Positions 9,496-16,543 of a DNA stretch of 64,000 bases are shown here, piece after piece. Under the pieces are notes generated by a model. The model worked only from the letters and a program-made list of their open reading frames with translations, had not been told where the DNA came from and ran no database searches. Every line of letters starts with the position of its first letter. The first letter of the stretch is position 1. Location: NCBI RefSeq assembly GCF_001708445.1, contig NZ_CP015637.1, positions 1,799,001 to 1,863,000 on the forward strand. The letters are read 5' to 3'. The stretch is from Pseudomonas fluorescens. Its GTDB lineage: Bacteria; Pseudomonadota; Gammaproteobacteria; Pseudomonadales; Pseudomonadaceae. A program made the position numbers and the translations under genes.

Positions 9496-10449
9496 TCAGC
9501 GGTTATGCCGATCAATAAAACTCAAGGCCTGGTACAGCGCCTGCATCCGCGGCAATTCGCAACCGGCGGCCTTGGCGGCGGCCAGTGGCCGGGCGTAGAT
9601 GGCGGCCAGCTCCAACGGGCGTTTGTGCACGTGGTCGTGGTACATGCTCGGCAGGTAGTCGTCCATGGTCTCGGTCATGGTGAACATCTGCTCGGCATAG
9701 CTGGCCGGAATTTGATGGCCGCAGGCATGGGCGCCCTGCACCACTTCGGCCATCAGCGCCTGGATCAGTTCCCGGCTGGATTCGTCCGCCATCATGGCCG
9801 TGGTTCCCGCGCCCAACAGCACGGAGAGACCGTTGTAGGGCACGTTCCACACCAGTTTATGCCAGCGCGCCAGGTGCACGTTGGCCATGGCCTGAGACTC
9901 AATGCCCGCCTGATGAAACAACGCGGCGCCCTCTTCGACAATCGCTTTCTGACGAGCTTCATCGTTGGCCGCAGTACCGCTGTGGTACCCCAGGTTGACC
10001 CGGCCCAGGGCCTGATGCTCGACGACGCCGGGCCCGGAGCGATGCACGCCGATATAGCACAGGCCGCCGAGCAGATGCAGCGACGACGGCAAGTGCTCGC
10101 GCAGGCTGTCTTCGACGTCGAGGCCGTTTTGCAGCAACACGACCTTGGCGTCCGGCGCCGCGATCTGAGCAAGGGTGGGGGCCAACTCCGGGTTACCGGT
10201 GGATTTGGTGCCCACCAGCAGCCAGTCGCACGGCGGCATGTCAGCGGCGCGGGCATAGGCCTGCACCGGGTGCAGGTGCAAGCGGCCATGCACCGTACTG
10301 TTGAGGTGCAGGCCACGTTCGCTGACCGCCGCATATTCGCTGCGCAGCAGGAAGTGCACGTCGAACCCGGCGCGCGCCAGCATCAGGCCATAGAAACCAC
10401 CGATGGCACCTGTGCCGATAATACCGATGCGGGGCGACTGTACGGTCAT
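9496..10449 (-). CDS. Putative 2-dehydropantoate 2-reductase (PanE/ApbA family)
   Basis: A 317-residue NADPH-dependent ketopantoate-reductase-like protein. The Rossmann motif is GIIGTGAIGGFYG at residues 8-20, followed by DWLLVGTKSTG and VVLLQNGLD, as in ApbA/PanE. The C-terminal helical domain holds ARWHKLVWNVPYNGLSVL, with the conserved Lys and Asn. Its ATG overlaps the stop of the thioredoxin-like gene by 4 bp (ATGA), so the two are translationally coupled. Pseudomonads carry several PanE-like paralogues, so a direct role in pantothenate synthesis is not certain. Confidence 0.87.
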   Translation of the reverse strand: MTVQSPRIGIIGTGAIGGFYGLMLARAGFDVHFLLRSEYAAVSERGLHLNSTVHGRLHLHPVQAYARAADMPPCDWLLVGTKSTGNPELAPTLAQIAAPDAKVVLLQNGLDVEDSLREHLPSSLHLLGGLCYIGVHRSGPGVVEHQALGRVNLGYHSGTAANDEARQKAIVEEGAALFHQAGIESQAMANVHLARWHKLVWNVPYNGLSVLLGAGTTAMMADESSRELIQALMAEVVQGAHACGHQIPASYAEQMFTMTETMDDYLPSMYHDHVHKRPLELAAIYARPLAAAKAAGCELPRMQALYQALSFIDRHNR

Positions 10450-10781
10450 GGCAAATCCTCTGGAGTACGGGTAAGTGCTTGATTAATGGCGTCGGCAAGC
10501 TCGGCAGCCACGATCGGTGTGTGTATTTGCCCAAGGAATTGACCCTCGCACACCACGAACAGCGCCGGCAAATGAAAGATCTCGTAGCGTTCCACCGCAC
10601 CGCCGTTGTGCCCGGCATCGACCCAGCACACCCGGTCCACGGGCAAACGCCAGCCCGGCACCTTCTGGCGTGCCCAGCGGCAACTGGAACACCCCTCGCT
10701 GACGAACACGACGAGCGAAATGCCTGGCAAAGCCAGCAATTGCTGGTCAATATCCAGGTCGGTCAATACCTGTTCCTTCAC
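10446..10781 (-). CDS. Thioredoxin-fold protein with CSSC motif
   Basis: A thioredoxin-like protein of about 111 residues, with a CSSC redox motif in VFVSEGCSSCRWARQ and a cis-Pro in FHLPALFVV. The start is uncertain. The longest frame begins at an ATG at 10832 whose bases overlap the start codon of the divergent PilZ-like gene, which is unlikely. A GTG at 10781 is chosen; a TTG at 10766 preceded by AAGGA is also good. It is coupled to the PanE-like gene by a 4-bp overlap. The partner protein is unknown. Confidence 0.78.
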   Translation of the reverse strand: MKEQVLTDLDIDQQLLALPGISLVVFVSEGCSSCRWARQKVPGWRLPVDRVCWVDAGHNGGAVERYEIFHLPALFVVCEGQFLGQIHTPIVAAELADAINQALTRTPEDLP

Positions 10782-10830
10782 TATACTGCTGCCACCGCCG
10801 TCAACTGAACGGTGCTCGGAGTCCGTGTAC

Positions 10831-11265
10831 ATGGGTCGTTTTTTACCTCACCCTGATGATGTCGCTGCCCTGTTGATCCAACGTCCCGCTCCCCCCCTTC
10901 CCCGCCAACGCCTGCACACTATCGGCCTGAGTGGCATCGCCTGCAATTGCCCGCGCGCCTGGCGCCAGGGTACCGCGATCGAGTTTCGCATTCCCTCACT
11001 GGGCGCCAGCGCCCGTTATCCGGGCTATGTGGCGTGGTGTCGCAAGGCTGGCAGTGGCTATCGCGTGGGGGTTGCCTTTACCGATGAACATGCCTTGTTC
11101 GGTGCAAGAATGGGCGAGCAAGTGTGCCAGATCGAACGCTACTGCCGCCTGCACGTAGATACCGAGCCGACGCCCCAGCAGGTCGAGGCACTGGCCCGCG
11201 AATGGGTTTCGCGCCATGCCGGCGAGTTCTCCCATGAGGCGCTTGTGCAGCCAGCACTGGATTAA
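10831..11265 (+). CDS. PilZ-like domain protein
   Basis: A 144-residue protein resembling single-domain PilZ c-di-GMP receptors. An Arg-rich start (PLPRQRLHTIGLSGIAC) stands where PilZ has RxxxR...(D/N)xSxxG, and the core ends with SGYRVGVAFTDEHALFGARMGEQ, like the VGVxF strand of PilZ. The binding motif is imperfect (no clear DxSxxG), so ligand binding is unproven. GGAG lies 9 bp before the ATG. c-di-GMP-related proteins elsewhere in the window (an EAL protein and a SagS-like kinase) are not linked to it. Confidence 0.65.
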   Translation: MGRFLPHPDDVAALLIQRPAPPLPRQRLHTIGLSGIACNCPRAWRQGTAIEFRIPSLGASARYPGYVAWCRKAGSGYRVGVAFTDEHALFGARMGEQVCQIERYCRLHVDTEPTPQQVEALAREWVSRHAGEFSHEALVQPALD

Positions 11266-11396
11266 AGCCGGCTTTGCCCATTGTCGCGGGCCCGTGTTAC
11301 GCGCTAAGGTTCCTCCCCCCTGCATTCAAATCATGCTGTGCTCCGCCGCACGGGGATGGCTGGCGGCCGGCACCCGTGACCCTGACGAGTAACACG

Positions 11397-12473
11397 ATGG
11401 CTGATTTACCGATCAATGACCTTAACGTCGAATCCAACGAGACGCTGATCACACCTGATCAGCTCAAGCGCGAAATCCCCTTGAGCGACGCTGCCCTGCA
11501 GACCGTCACCAAGGGTCGCGAAGTCATCCGTGACATTCTCGACGGCACTGACCACCGCCTCTTCGTCGTCATCGGGCCTTGCTCGATCCACGACCTCAAG
11601 GCTGCCCACGAATACGCCGAGCGCCTCAAGGTGCTGGCGGCGGAAGTGTCCGACACCTTGTACCTGGTGATGCGCGTGTATTTCGAGAAGCCGCGTACCA
11701 CCGTCGGCTGGAAAGGCTTGATCAACGACCCGTACCTGGACGACTCGTTCAAGATCCAGGACGGTCTGCATATCGGTCGCAAGTTGCTGCTGGACCTGGC
11801 CGAAATGGGCCTGCCCACTGCCACCGAAGCCCTCGACCCGATCTCCCCGCAGTACCTGCAGGACCTGATCAGTTGGTCGGCCATCGGCGCGCGCACCACT
11901 GAATCCCAGACCCACCGCGAAATGGCGTCCGGCCTGTCCTCAGCCGTGGGCTTCAAGAACGGCACCGACGGCGGCCTGACCGTAGCGATCAACGCGCTGC
12001 AATCGGTTTCCAGCCCTCACCGGTTCCTGGGGATCAACCAGGAAGGCGGCGTCTCCATCGTCACCACCAAGGGCAACGCCTACGGTCACGTGGTGCTGCG
12101 CGGTGGCAACGGCAAGCCCAACTATGATTCGGTCAGCGTTGCGCTGTGCGAACAGGCGCTGGCCAAGGCCAAGATCAAGCCGAACATCATGGTCGATTGC
12201 AGCCACGCCAACTCCAACAAGGACCCGGCCCTGCAACCGTTGGTGATGGAAAACGTTGCCAACCAGATCCTCGAGGGCAACCAGTCGATCATTGGCCTGA
12301 TGGTCGAGAGCCACCTGAATTGGGGTTGCCAGGCGATTCCAAAGGACCTCGCCGACCTGCAGTACGGCGTGTCGATCACCGATGCCTGCATCGACTGGAC
12401 TGCCACCGAGAACACCCTGCGCAGCATGCATGCCAAGCTCAAGGACGTATTGCCCAAGCGCAAACGCAACTGA
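11397..12473 (+). CDS. 3-deoxy-7-phosphoheptulonate synthase, class I
   Basis: A class I (AroFGH-type) DAHP synthase of 358 residues that condenses PEP and erythrose-4-phosphate in the first step of the shikimate pathway. Family motifs are clear: GPCSIHD, KPRTTVGWKGL, ARTTESQTHRE, GGNGKPNYD and DCSHANSNKDP. The start at 11397 gives MADLPINDLNVESNETL, which is normal for the family. A class II DAHP synthase is also present at 31.3-32.6 kb. Feedback specificity (Tyr or Trp) cannot be assigned by eye. Confidence 0.96.
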   Translation: MADLPINDLNVESNETLITPDQLKREIPLSDAALQTVTKGREVIRDILDGTDHRLFVVIGPCSIHDLKAAHEYAERLKVLAAEVSDTLYLVMRVYFEKPRTTVGWKGLINDPYLDDSFKIQDGLHIGRKLLLDLAEMGLPTATEALDPISPQYLQDLISWSAIGARTTESQTHREMASGLSSAVGFKNGTDGGLTVAINALQSVSSPHRFLGINQEGGVSIVTTKGNAYGHVVLRGGNGKPNYDSVSVALCEQALAKAKIKPNIMVDCSHANSNKDPALQPLVMENVANQILEGNQSIIGLMVESHLNWGCQAIPKDLADLQYGVSITDACIDWTATENTLRSMHAKLKDVLPKRKRN

Positions 12474-12504
12474 GACCGCACCTGTATCTGAATTGGGCGC
12501 ACAC

Positions 12505-12534
12505 AAAAACGCCGGGCCATGGCCCGGCGTTTTT
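12505..12534 (+). terminator. Rho-independent terminator after DAHP synthase
   Basis: AAAAACGCCGGGCC-AT-GGCCCGGCGTTTTT is a strong symmetric hairpin with a T run. It lies just downstream of the aromatic synthase gene and 19 bp before the convergent acetyltransferase stop, so it can work both ways. Confidence 0.92.
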
Positions 12535-12552
12535 CATGGTGCTGTCACTGCC

Positions 12553-12834
12553 TTACAGTTTAGCGGCATGGCGCTGATGCCGCTCCATGTAGCGTTCGAC
12601 ATAGGAGCACGACGGGATCACCGTATAACCGGCTTCTTCGGCGAACTTCAGCGCCTCCTCGGTCAACGCGGCCGCAATGCCACGGCCTCGCAGTGCGTTG
12701 GGCACGAAGGTCCGATAGATATCCAGGGTCTGCTTCCCGAGGTCCATGTAGGTCAGGTAGGCACGATGACCGTCCACATTGGTCTCGAACTGATGACCAG
12801 CCTGGTCATGGTGGATGGACAACGCCTCGCTCAT
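12553..12834 (-). CDS. Small GNAT-like acetyltransferase (YjdJ type)
   Basis: A 93-residue minimal GNAT-fold protein of the N-acetyltransferase CG/YjdJ type. It shows GHRAYLTYMDLGKQTLDIYRTFVP, the acetyl-CoA loop LRGRGIAAALTEEALKFA, and the ending PSCSYVERYMERHQ. The ATG at 12834 has GAGGAG five bases upstream, better than the ATG at 12900. The substrate is unknown. It converges on the DAHP synthase gene. Confidence 0.88.
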   Translation of the reverse strand: MSEALSIHHDQAGHQFETNVDGHRAYLTYMDLGKQTLDIYRTFVPNALRGRGIAAALTEEALKFAEEAGYTVIPSCSYVERYMERHQRHAAKL

Positions 12835-12900
12835 CACTACTCCTCGCGGGTCTTGAATTTTGACCCCTACCTTACCGATGTTTTTCCGGCGAAGGAACAT

Positions 12901-13445
12901 CTACGCCACCCCGTGCCGGTTTCGACAACGAGAAAACCCTGAGCGCTCACAACCAGCACGTAGAGAATAGTAGGCACCAATCCCGCAATTGCTCAAGGCG
13001 CGCTCGTCATCCCTGCCACTGGTGGATATAGAAAGAGCCTCGATCAACCGGTGACCGATAGCCTGAACATTGCCGGCAGTTGAACCTTGAGACGAACTGC
13101 CGCTCTTAAAGTCACCTCTACATGCGCAAAAGATGCCTGGGGCGGTAACGGCGACCGGAACGAAAGTGTCAGCTTCTTTATATAAATCTTCATCTATTTA
13201 CAAGGCCTAACGCATGCGGGGCGGCGATTTCAGCCCGGCCTCAATCCTCCTGCGACTGCAAAAAATTGAACACTTTTTATACAAACTGCCAAAAGATTAG
13301 CCAAAATAGATTCGGCACAAGAATTTTTTTTGCTTCTTGCGCTACGTCAGTTTACTTACTACAAGTAATGGGTAGTATGTACGCCGGCTATTAGCTCACC
13401 CTGAGAAAGTAGCCATTTAATAGAAAGTCCTTGAAGGGGAACACG
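12901..13445. other. Gene-free region upstream of oprI
   Basis: About 545 bp with no convincing coding frame on either strand. The last 200 bp are AT-rich, with A and T runs near 13256-13345, as expected for the strong promoter of the very abundant lipoprotein OprI, but no clean -35/-10 pair could be fixed by eye. Nothing else was recognised; a small RNA cannot be excluded. Confidence 0.55.
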
Positions 13446-13697
13446 ATGAACAACGTTCTGAAATTCTCTGCTCTGGCTCTGGCCGCAGTTCTGGCTACCG
13501 GTTGCAGCAGCGTCTCCAAAGAAACCGAAGCTCGTCTGACTGCAACTGAAGACGCAGCAGCTCGCTCCCAGGCTCGTGCAGACGAAGCCTACCGTAAAGC
13601 TGATGAAGCTCTGGCTGCTGCTCAAAAAGCACAACAGACTGCTGACGAAGCTAACGAGCGCGCTCTGCGCATGCTTGAAAAAGCAAGCAAGAAGTAA
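13446..13697 (+). CDS. oprI: Major outer-membrane lipoprotein OprI (Lpp-like)
   Basis: OprI (83 residues) is the abundant Braun-type lipoprotein of pseudomonads. It has a lipoprotein signal ending LATGC with lipidated Cys20, a mature alpha-helical region of Ala-rich heptads, and a C-terminal ASKK whose terminal Lys can be linked to peptidoglycan in Lpp-like proteins. AAGGGGA precedes the ATG. An L,D-transpeptidase, the class of enzyme that performs such linkage, is convergent just downstream. Confidence 0.98.
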   Translation: MNNVLKFSALALAAVLATGCSSVSKETEARLTATEDAAARSQARADEAYRKADEALAAAQKAQQTADEANERALRMLEKASKK

Positions 13698-13718
13698 TAA
13701 TCCTTCGGGGTTGTTATC

Positions 13719-13748
13719 AAGCCGATCCATTTTTGGATCGGCTTTTTT
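13719..13748 (+). terminator. Rho-independent terminator after oprI
   Basis: AAGCCGATCCA-TTTT-TGGATCGGCTT followed by TTTTA forms a stable hairpin with a T run about 20 bp after the oprI stop. Confidence 0.93.
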
Positions 13749-13787
13749 ATTGCCTGAATTTCACGCTCCCGGCGGGAACAGGCAATA

Positions 13788-13824
13788 AAAATCCCGCCCC
13801 GGCGCAAGGCCGAAGCGGGATTTG
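13788..13824 (-). terminator. Terminator of the L,D-transpeptidase gene
   Basis: On the minus strand AAATCCCGC pairs with GCGGGATTT and is followed by TTATT, just after the transpeptidase stop. The inner part (CGGCC..GGCGC) may extend the stem. Confidence 0.75.
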
Positions 13825-13836
13825 GGTCAAGCAGGC

Positions 13837-14805
13837 TTACTGCTGCAGGTCGATCGGCGTGCTCGACACCATCGGCGCTGCGCTCGGCACACCGATCTCA
13901 GTCGGCAGGCCATCTTCGGCAGCCACCACATCACGCACCTGATCCCAGTTCACCCGCAGGTGATTGGCCAGGTCTTCACGCTTGAGCAGGGCGTTGATCA
14001 CCGCCGTATGCTTGTCGACCACCGAAGGGGTGCCGTCGTCGTTCAGGGGCGTATGCGCTTCCAGGTACACCTTGCCACCGCGGCTGCCGAACTTGTAGGC
14101 ATCGTTGATGATGCGCACCGACGTGCCCACCGGCACCATGCTGGCCATCTCCAGCACGTTGTTGTTGAACATGCGGAAGCAGCCATGGCTGGTACGCGTA
14201 CCGATACCGAACTTCTTGTTGGAACCGTGGATCAGGTAACCCGGCGTGCCCAACGTGAACTTGAACGGCCCCAGGGGGTTGTCCGGGCCGGCGGGCACGA
14301 CATTCGGCAGCGGGTCGCCCTCGGCGGCATGCTCAGCCTTGATCGAAGCGGGCGGGGTCCAGGTCGGGTTCGGCGTCTTGGCGATAATGCTGGTATGGGC
14401 GACCGGCGAGCCCCAGCCTTCACGACCAATCCCCAGCGGGAAGGTGTAGACGACGTTCTGGCCCTTCGGATAGTAGTAGAGACGGTATTCGGCGAGGTTG
14501 ATCACAATACCTTCGCGAGGGCCTGGCGGCAGGATGAATTGCGTCGGCAGCACGATCTCGGTGCCCGCGCCGGGCAACCAGGCATCGACGCCCGGGTTGG
14601 CGGCGACCATCTCCGAGTACCCGAGGTCGTAGGTGGTACCCAGGTCGGCAAAGGTGTCTTCGTATTTGGCCTTGATCACTTGGACCTGGCCGACGATGTC
14701 TTCACCGGGTGGTGGCAAGGGCAACTGCAAGGCGGCGGCAGAGCCAGACGCACACAGGGCAGCAAGAGACAGGCAGCAGGTGACGACGGAAAGGCGCGAC
14801 AACAT
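13837..14805 (-). CDS. L,D-transpeptidase (ErfK/YbiS/YcfS family)
   Basis: A 322-residue periplasmic L,D-transpeptidase. A signal peptide (MLSRLSVVTCCLSLAALCAS..AAA) is followed by a LysM-like segment (DTFADLGTTYDLGYSEMVAANPGVD) and the YkuD catalytic domain with HGSNKKFGIGTRTSHGCFRM, in which the Cys is the nucleophile. Enzymes of this class form 3-3 peptidoglycan cross-links or attach Lpp to peptidoglycan. Being next to oprI makes OprI anchoring an attractive inferred role. Confidence 0.93.
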   Translation of the reverse strand: MLSRLSVVTCCLSLAALCASGSAAALQLPLPPPGEDIVGQVQVIKAKYEDTFADLGTTYDLGYSEMVAANPGVDAWLPGAGTEIVLPTQFILPPGPREGIVINLAEYRLYYYPKGQNVVYTFPLGIGREGWGSPVAHTSIIAKTPNPTWTPPASIKAEHAAEGDPLPNVVPAGPDNPLGPFKFTLGTPGYLIHGSNKKFGIGTRTSHGCFRMFNNNVLEMASMVPVGTSVRIINDAYKFGSRGGKVYLEAHTPLNDDGTPSVVDKHTAVINALLKREDLANHLRVNWDQVRDVVAAEDGLPTEIGVPSAAPMVSSTPIDLQQ

Positions 14806-14891
14806 CCGGTAAATCCTTCGCAGAACGACGGGTAGGTAAAAATCGATTGTATACGTGAAGCGGGCGGCTAGCTGCAAGCTTGTCACGGCCC

Positions 14892-15185
14892 CTACAGCTC
14901 GAAACGCAGCTCCGGCCAGATTGGCGGCGTGCCGCGCTTCTGGGATTCGAGGATCGCCCGGCACAGAGGGCACAGCCGCTGGTCCTGGAAGATCGAGCGA
15001 TCCACCGACGACCAGCGTGGCTGCGCAGGCAATAACGTGCCGCAGAGCGTGCGGTCGATCGAGCCCCCCAGCTCCAGTTGACGCGCGACCAGATGCACCC
15101 GGACTTCCTGGCAGGCGAACAGATCCAGCTGCTCGTCCGGCTCGATCAGTTGGTAGTTAAACAAGGACCAGGCAGGACGCGACAT
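14892..15185 (-). CDS. Conserved hypothetical protein with Cys motifs
   Basis: A 97-residue protein starting MSRPAWSLFNYQLIEPDEQ, with GGAG six bases before the ATG. It has a Cys in DLFACQE, one in TLCGTLL, and a C-terminal LCPLC pair, so a small zinc- or metal-binding fold is possible. No named family was recognised. It lies between the L,D-transpeptidase and tesA on the same strand. Confidence 0.78.
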   Translation of the reverse strand: MSRPAWSLFNYQLIEPDEQLDLFACQEVRVHLVARQLELGGSIDRTLCGTLLPAQPRWSSVDRSIFQDQRLCPLCRAILESQKRGTPPIWPELRFEL

Positions 15186-15243
15186 CGAGGGCTCCAAATC
15201 GGGGGGGCGCCACCTTAGCCGAAAGCCTGCCGGTAGAAAAGCG

Positions 15244-15849
15244 TCATAGCAGCGGTTTTAGCGTCGGCCATACATTTTCCAGCAACTTGCCCTGGGCGCC
15301 GACCGCCGGGTGCAGTTGATCGGCCTGCATCAACTCGGGATGGCCGCCGACCCCGTCGAGAAAAAACGGCACCAACGGGACGCTCTTCTCCTTGGCCACC
15401 GCACCGTAGACTTCGGCGAACGCCTGGGTGTATCTCGGGCCGTAGTTGGGTGGCAACTGCATGCCCAACAGCAGCACCTTGGCGCCCTTGGACTTGGACT
15501 GGTCGATCATCGATGCAAGATTTTGTTTCAATTGTGCGGGAGGCTGCCCACGCAAGCCGTCATTGCCTCCCAGTTCGATGATCACAACGTCCGGCTGATG
15601 CGCTGCAAGCGCCGCCGGCAGCCGCGCCAGGCCTCCGGCACTGGTATCGCCACTGATGGAGGCGTTGACCACTTTGTCGTCGAAACCTTCGTGCTTGAGC
15701 CGTTGTTCCAGCAAGGCTACCCACCCTTTGCTGGTATCCAGTCCGAAACCGGCACTGATACTATCGCCAACGATCAGGACTGTACCCGCCGCTGCGTTCT
15801 GGGCCATGCACATCAAGGCCAGGCCAGCACTCAAAAACCACATTCGCAT
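15244..15849 (-). CDS. tesA: Acyl-CoA thioesterase I / lysophospholipase TesA
   Basis: A 201-residue SGNH-family hydrolase with a signal peptide (WFLSAGLALMCMAQNAAA). Block I is LIVGDSISAGFG with the catalytic Ser, block III is IELGGNDGLRG, and block V is DQLHP with the catalytic Asp and His. TesA enzymes hydrolyse acyl-CoAs, esters and lysophospholipids in the periplasm. The ATG at 15849 has GGAG six bases upstream. The divergent ABC ATPase begins 11 bp away, an arrangement seen widely in proteobacteria. Confidence 0.94.
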   Translation of the reverse strand: MRMWFLSAGLALMCMAQNAAAGTVLIVGDSISAGFGLDTSKGWVALLEQRLKHEGFDDKVVNASISGDTSAGGLARLPAALAAHQPDVVIIELGGNDGLRGQPPAQLKQNLASMIDQSKSKGAKVLLLGMQLPPNYGPRYTQAFAEVYGAVAKEKSVPLVPFFLDGVGGHPELMQADQLHPAVGAQGKLLENVWPTLKPLL

Positions 15850-15859
15850 CGGATTCTCC

Positions 15860-16543
15860 ATGGGCGCAAGCATTCTCACCGCGCGAAACCTTAGCAAAGT
15901 GGTTCCCAGCGCGGAAGGTGAACTGACTATCCTGCACGAACTGAGCCTGGAACTGAACCAGGGCGATAGCCTGGCTATCGTCGGCGCCTCGGGTTCCGGC
16001 AAATCCACCCTCCTCGGCCTATTGGCCGGGCTCGACCTGCCCAGCAGCGGCGAAGTCACCCTTGCCGGCCAAGCCCTGAGCAGCCTCGACGAAGACCAGC
16101 GCGCGCGCATCCGCGCCGAGCACGTGGGTTTCGTCTTCCAATCCTTCCAGTTGCTCGACAGCCTCAACGCCCTGGAAAACGTCATGCTGCCTTTGGAACT
16201 CGATGGCCGCAAAGACGCTCGCGAGCGCGCCAAGCACTTGCTCGAACGCGTCGGCCTGGGCCAACGCCTGACCCACTCGCCGCGCCAGCTGTCCGGGGGC
16301 GAGCAACAACGTGTGGCCATCGCCCGCGCGTTCGCCGCCGAACCGGACGTGTTGTTTGCCGATGAACCCACCGGCAACCTCGACAGCCATACCGGCGAGC
16401 GAATCAGCGACCTGCTGTTCGAGCTCAATAAAGAGAACGGCACGACCCTGGTGCTCGTCACCCATGATGAGCGTCTGGCCCATCGTTGCCGACGCCTGAT
16501 CCGCCTTGAAGCCGGCCTGATGGTCGCGCCCCTGGAGCCTTGA
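15860..16543 (+). CDS. ABC transporter ATP-binding protein (YbbA type)
   Basis: A 227-residue LolD/YbbA-type ATPase. Walker A is GASGSGKST, the signature is LSGGEQQRVAIARAF, Walker B is VLFADEP, and the H-loop lies in LVLVTHDERLA. Its TGA overlaps the ATG of the permease gene (TGATG). Together with the permease it forms a YbbA-YbbP unit divergent from tesA. The physiological substrate of this pair is not established. Confidence 0.92.
   Translation: MGASILTARNLSKVVPSAEGELTILHELSLELNQGDSLAIVGASGSGKSTLLGLLAGLDLPSSGEVTLAGQALSSLDEDQRARIRAEHVGFVFQSFQLLDSLNALENVMLPLELDGRKDARERAKHLLERVGLGQRLTHSPRQLSGGEQQRVAIARAFAAEPDVLFADEPTGNLDSHTGERISDLLFELNKENGTTLVLVTHDERLAHRCRRLIRLEAGLMVAPLEP

Noticed and set aside
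12901..13445. Possible small RNA or hidden gene upstream of oprI
   Set aside because: No promoter-terminator pair and no coding frame could be supported; kept only as a gene-free region.
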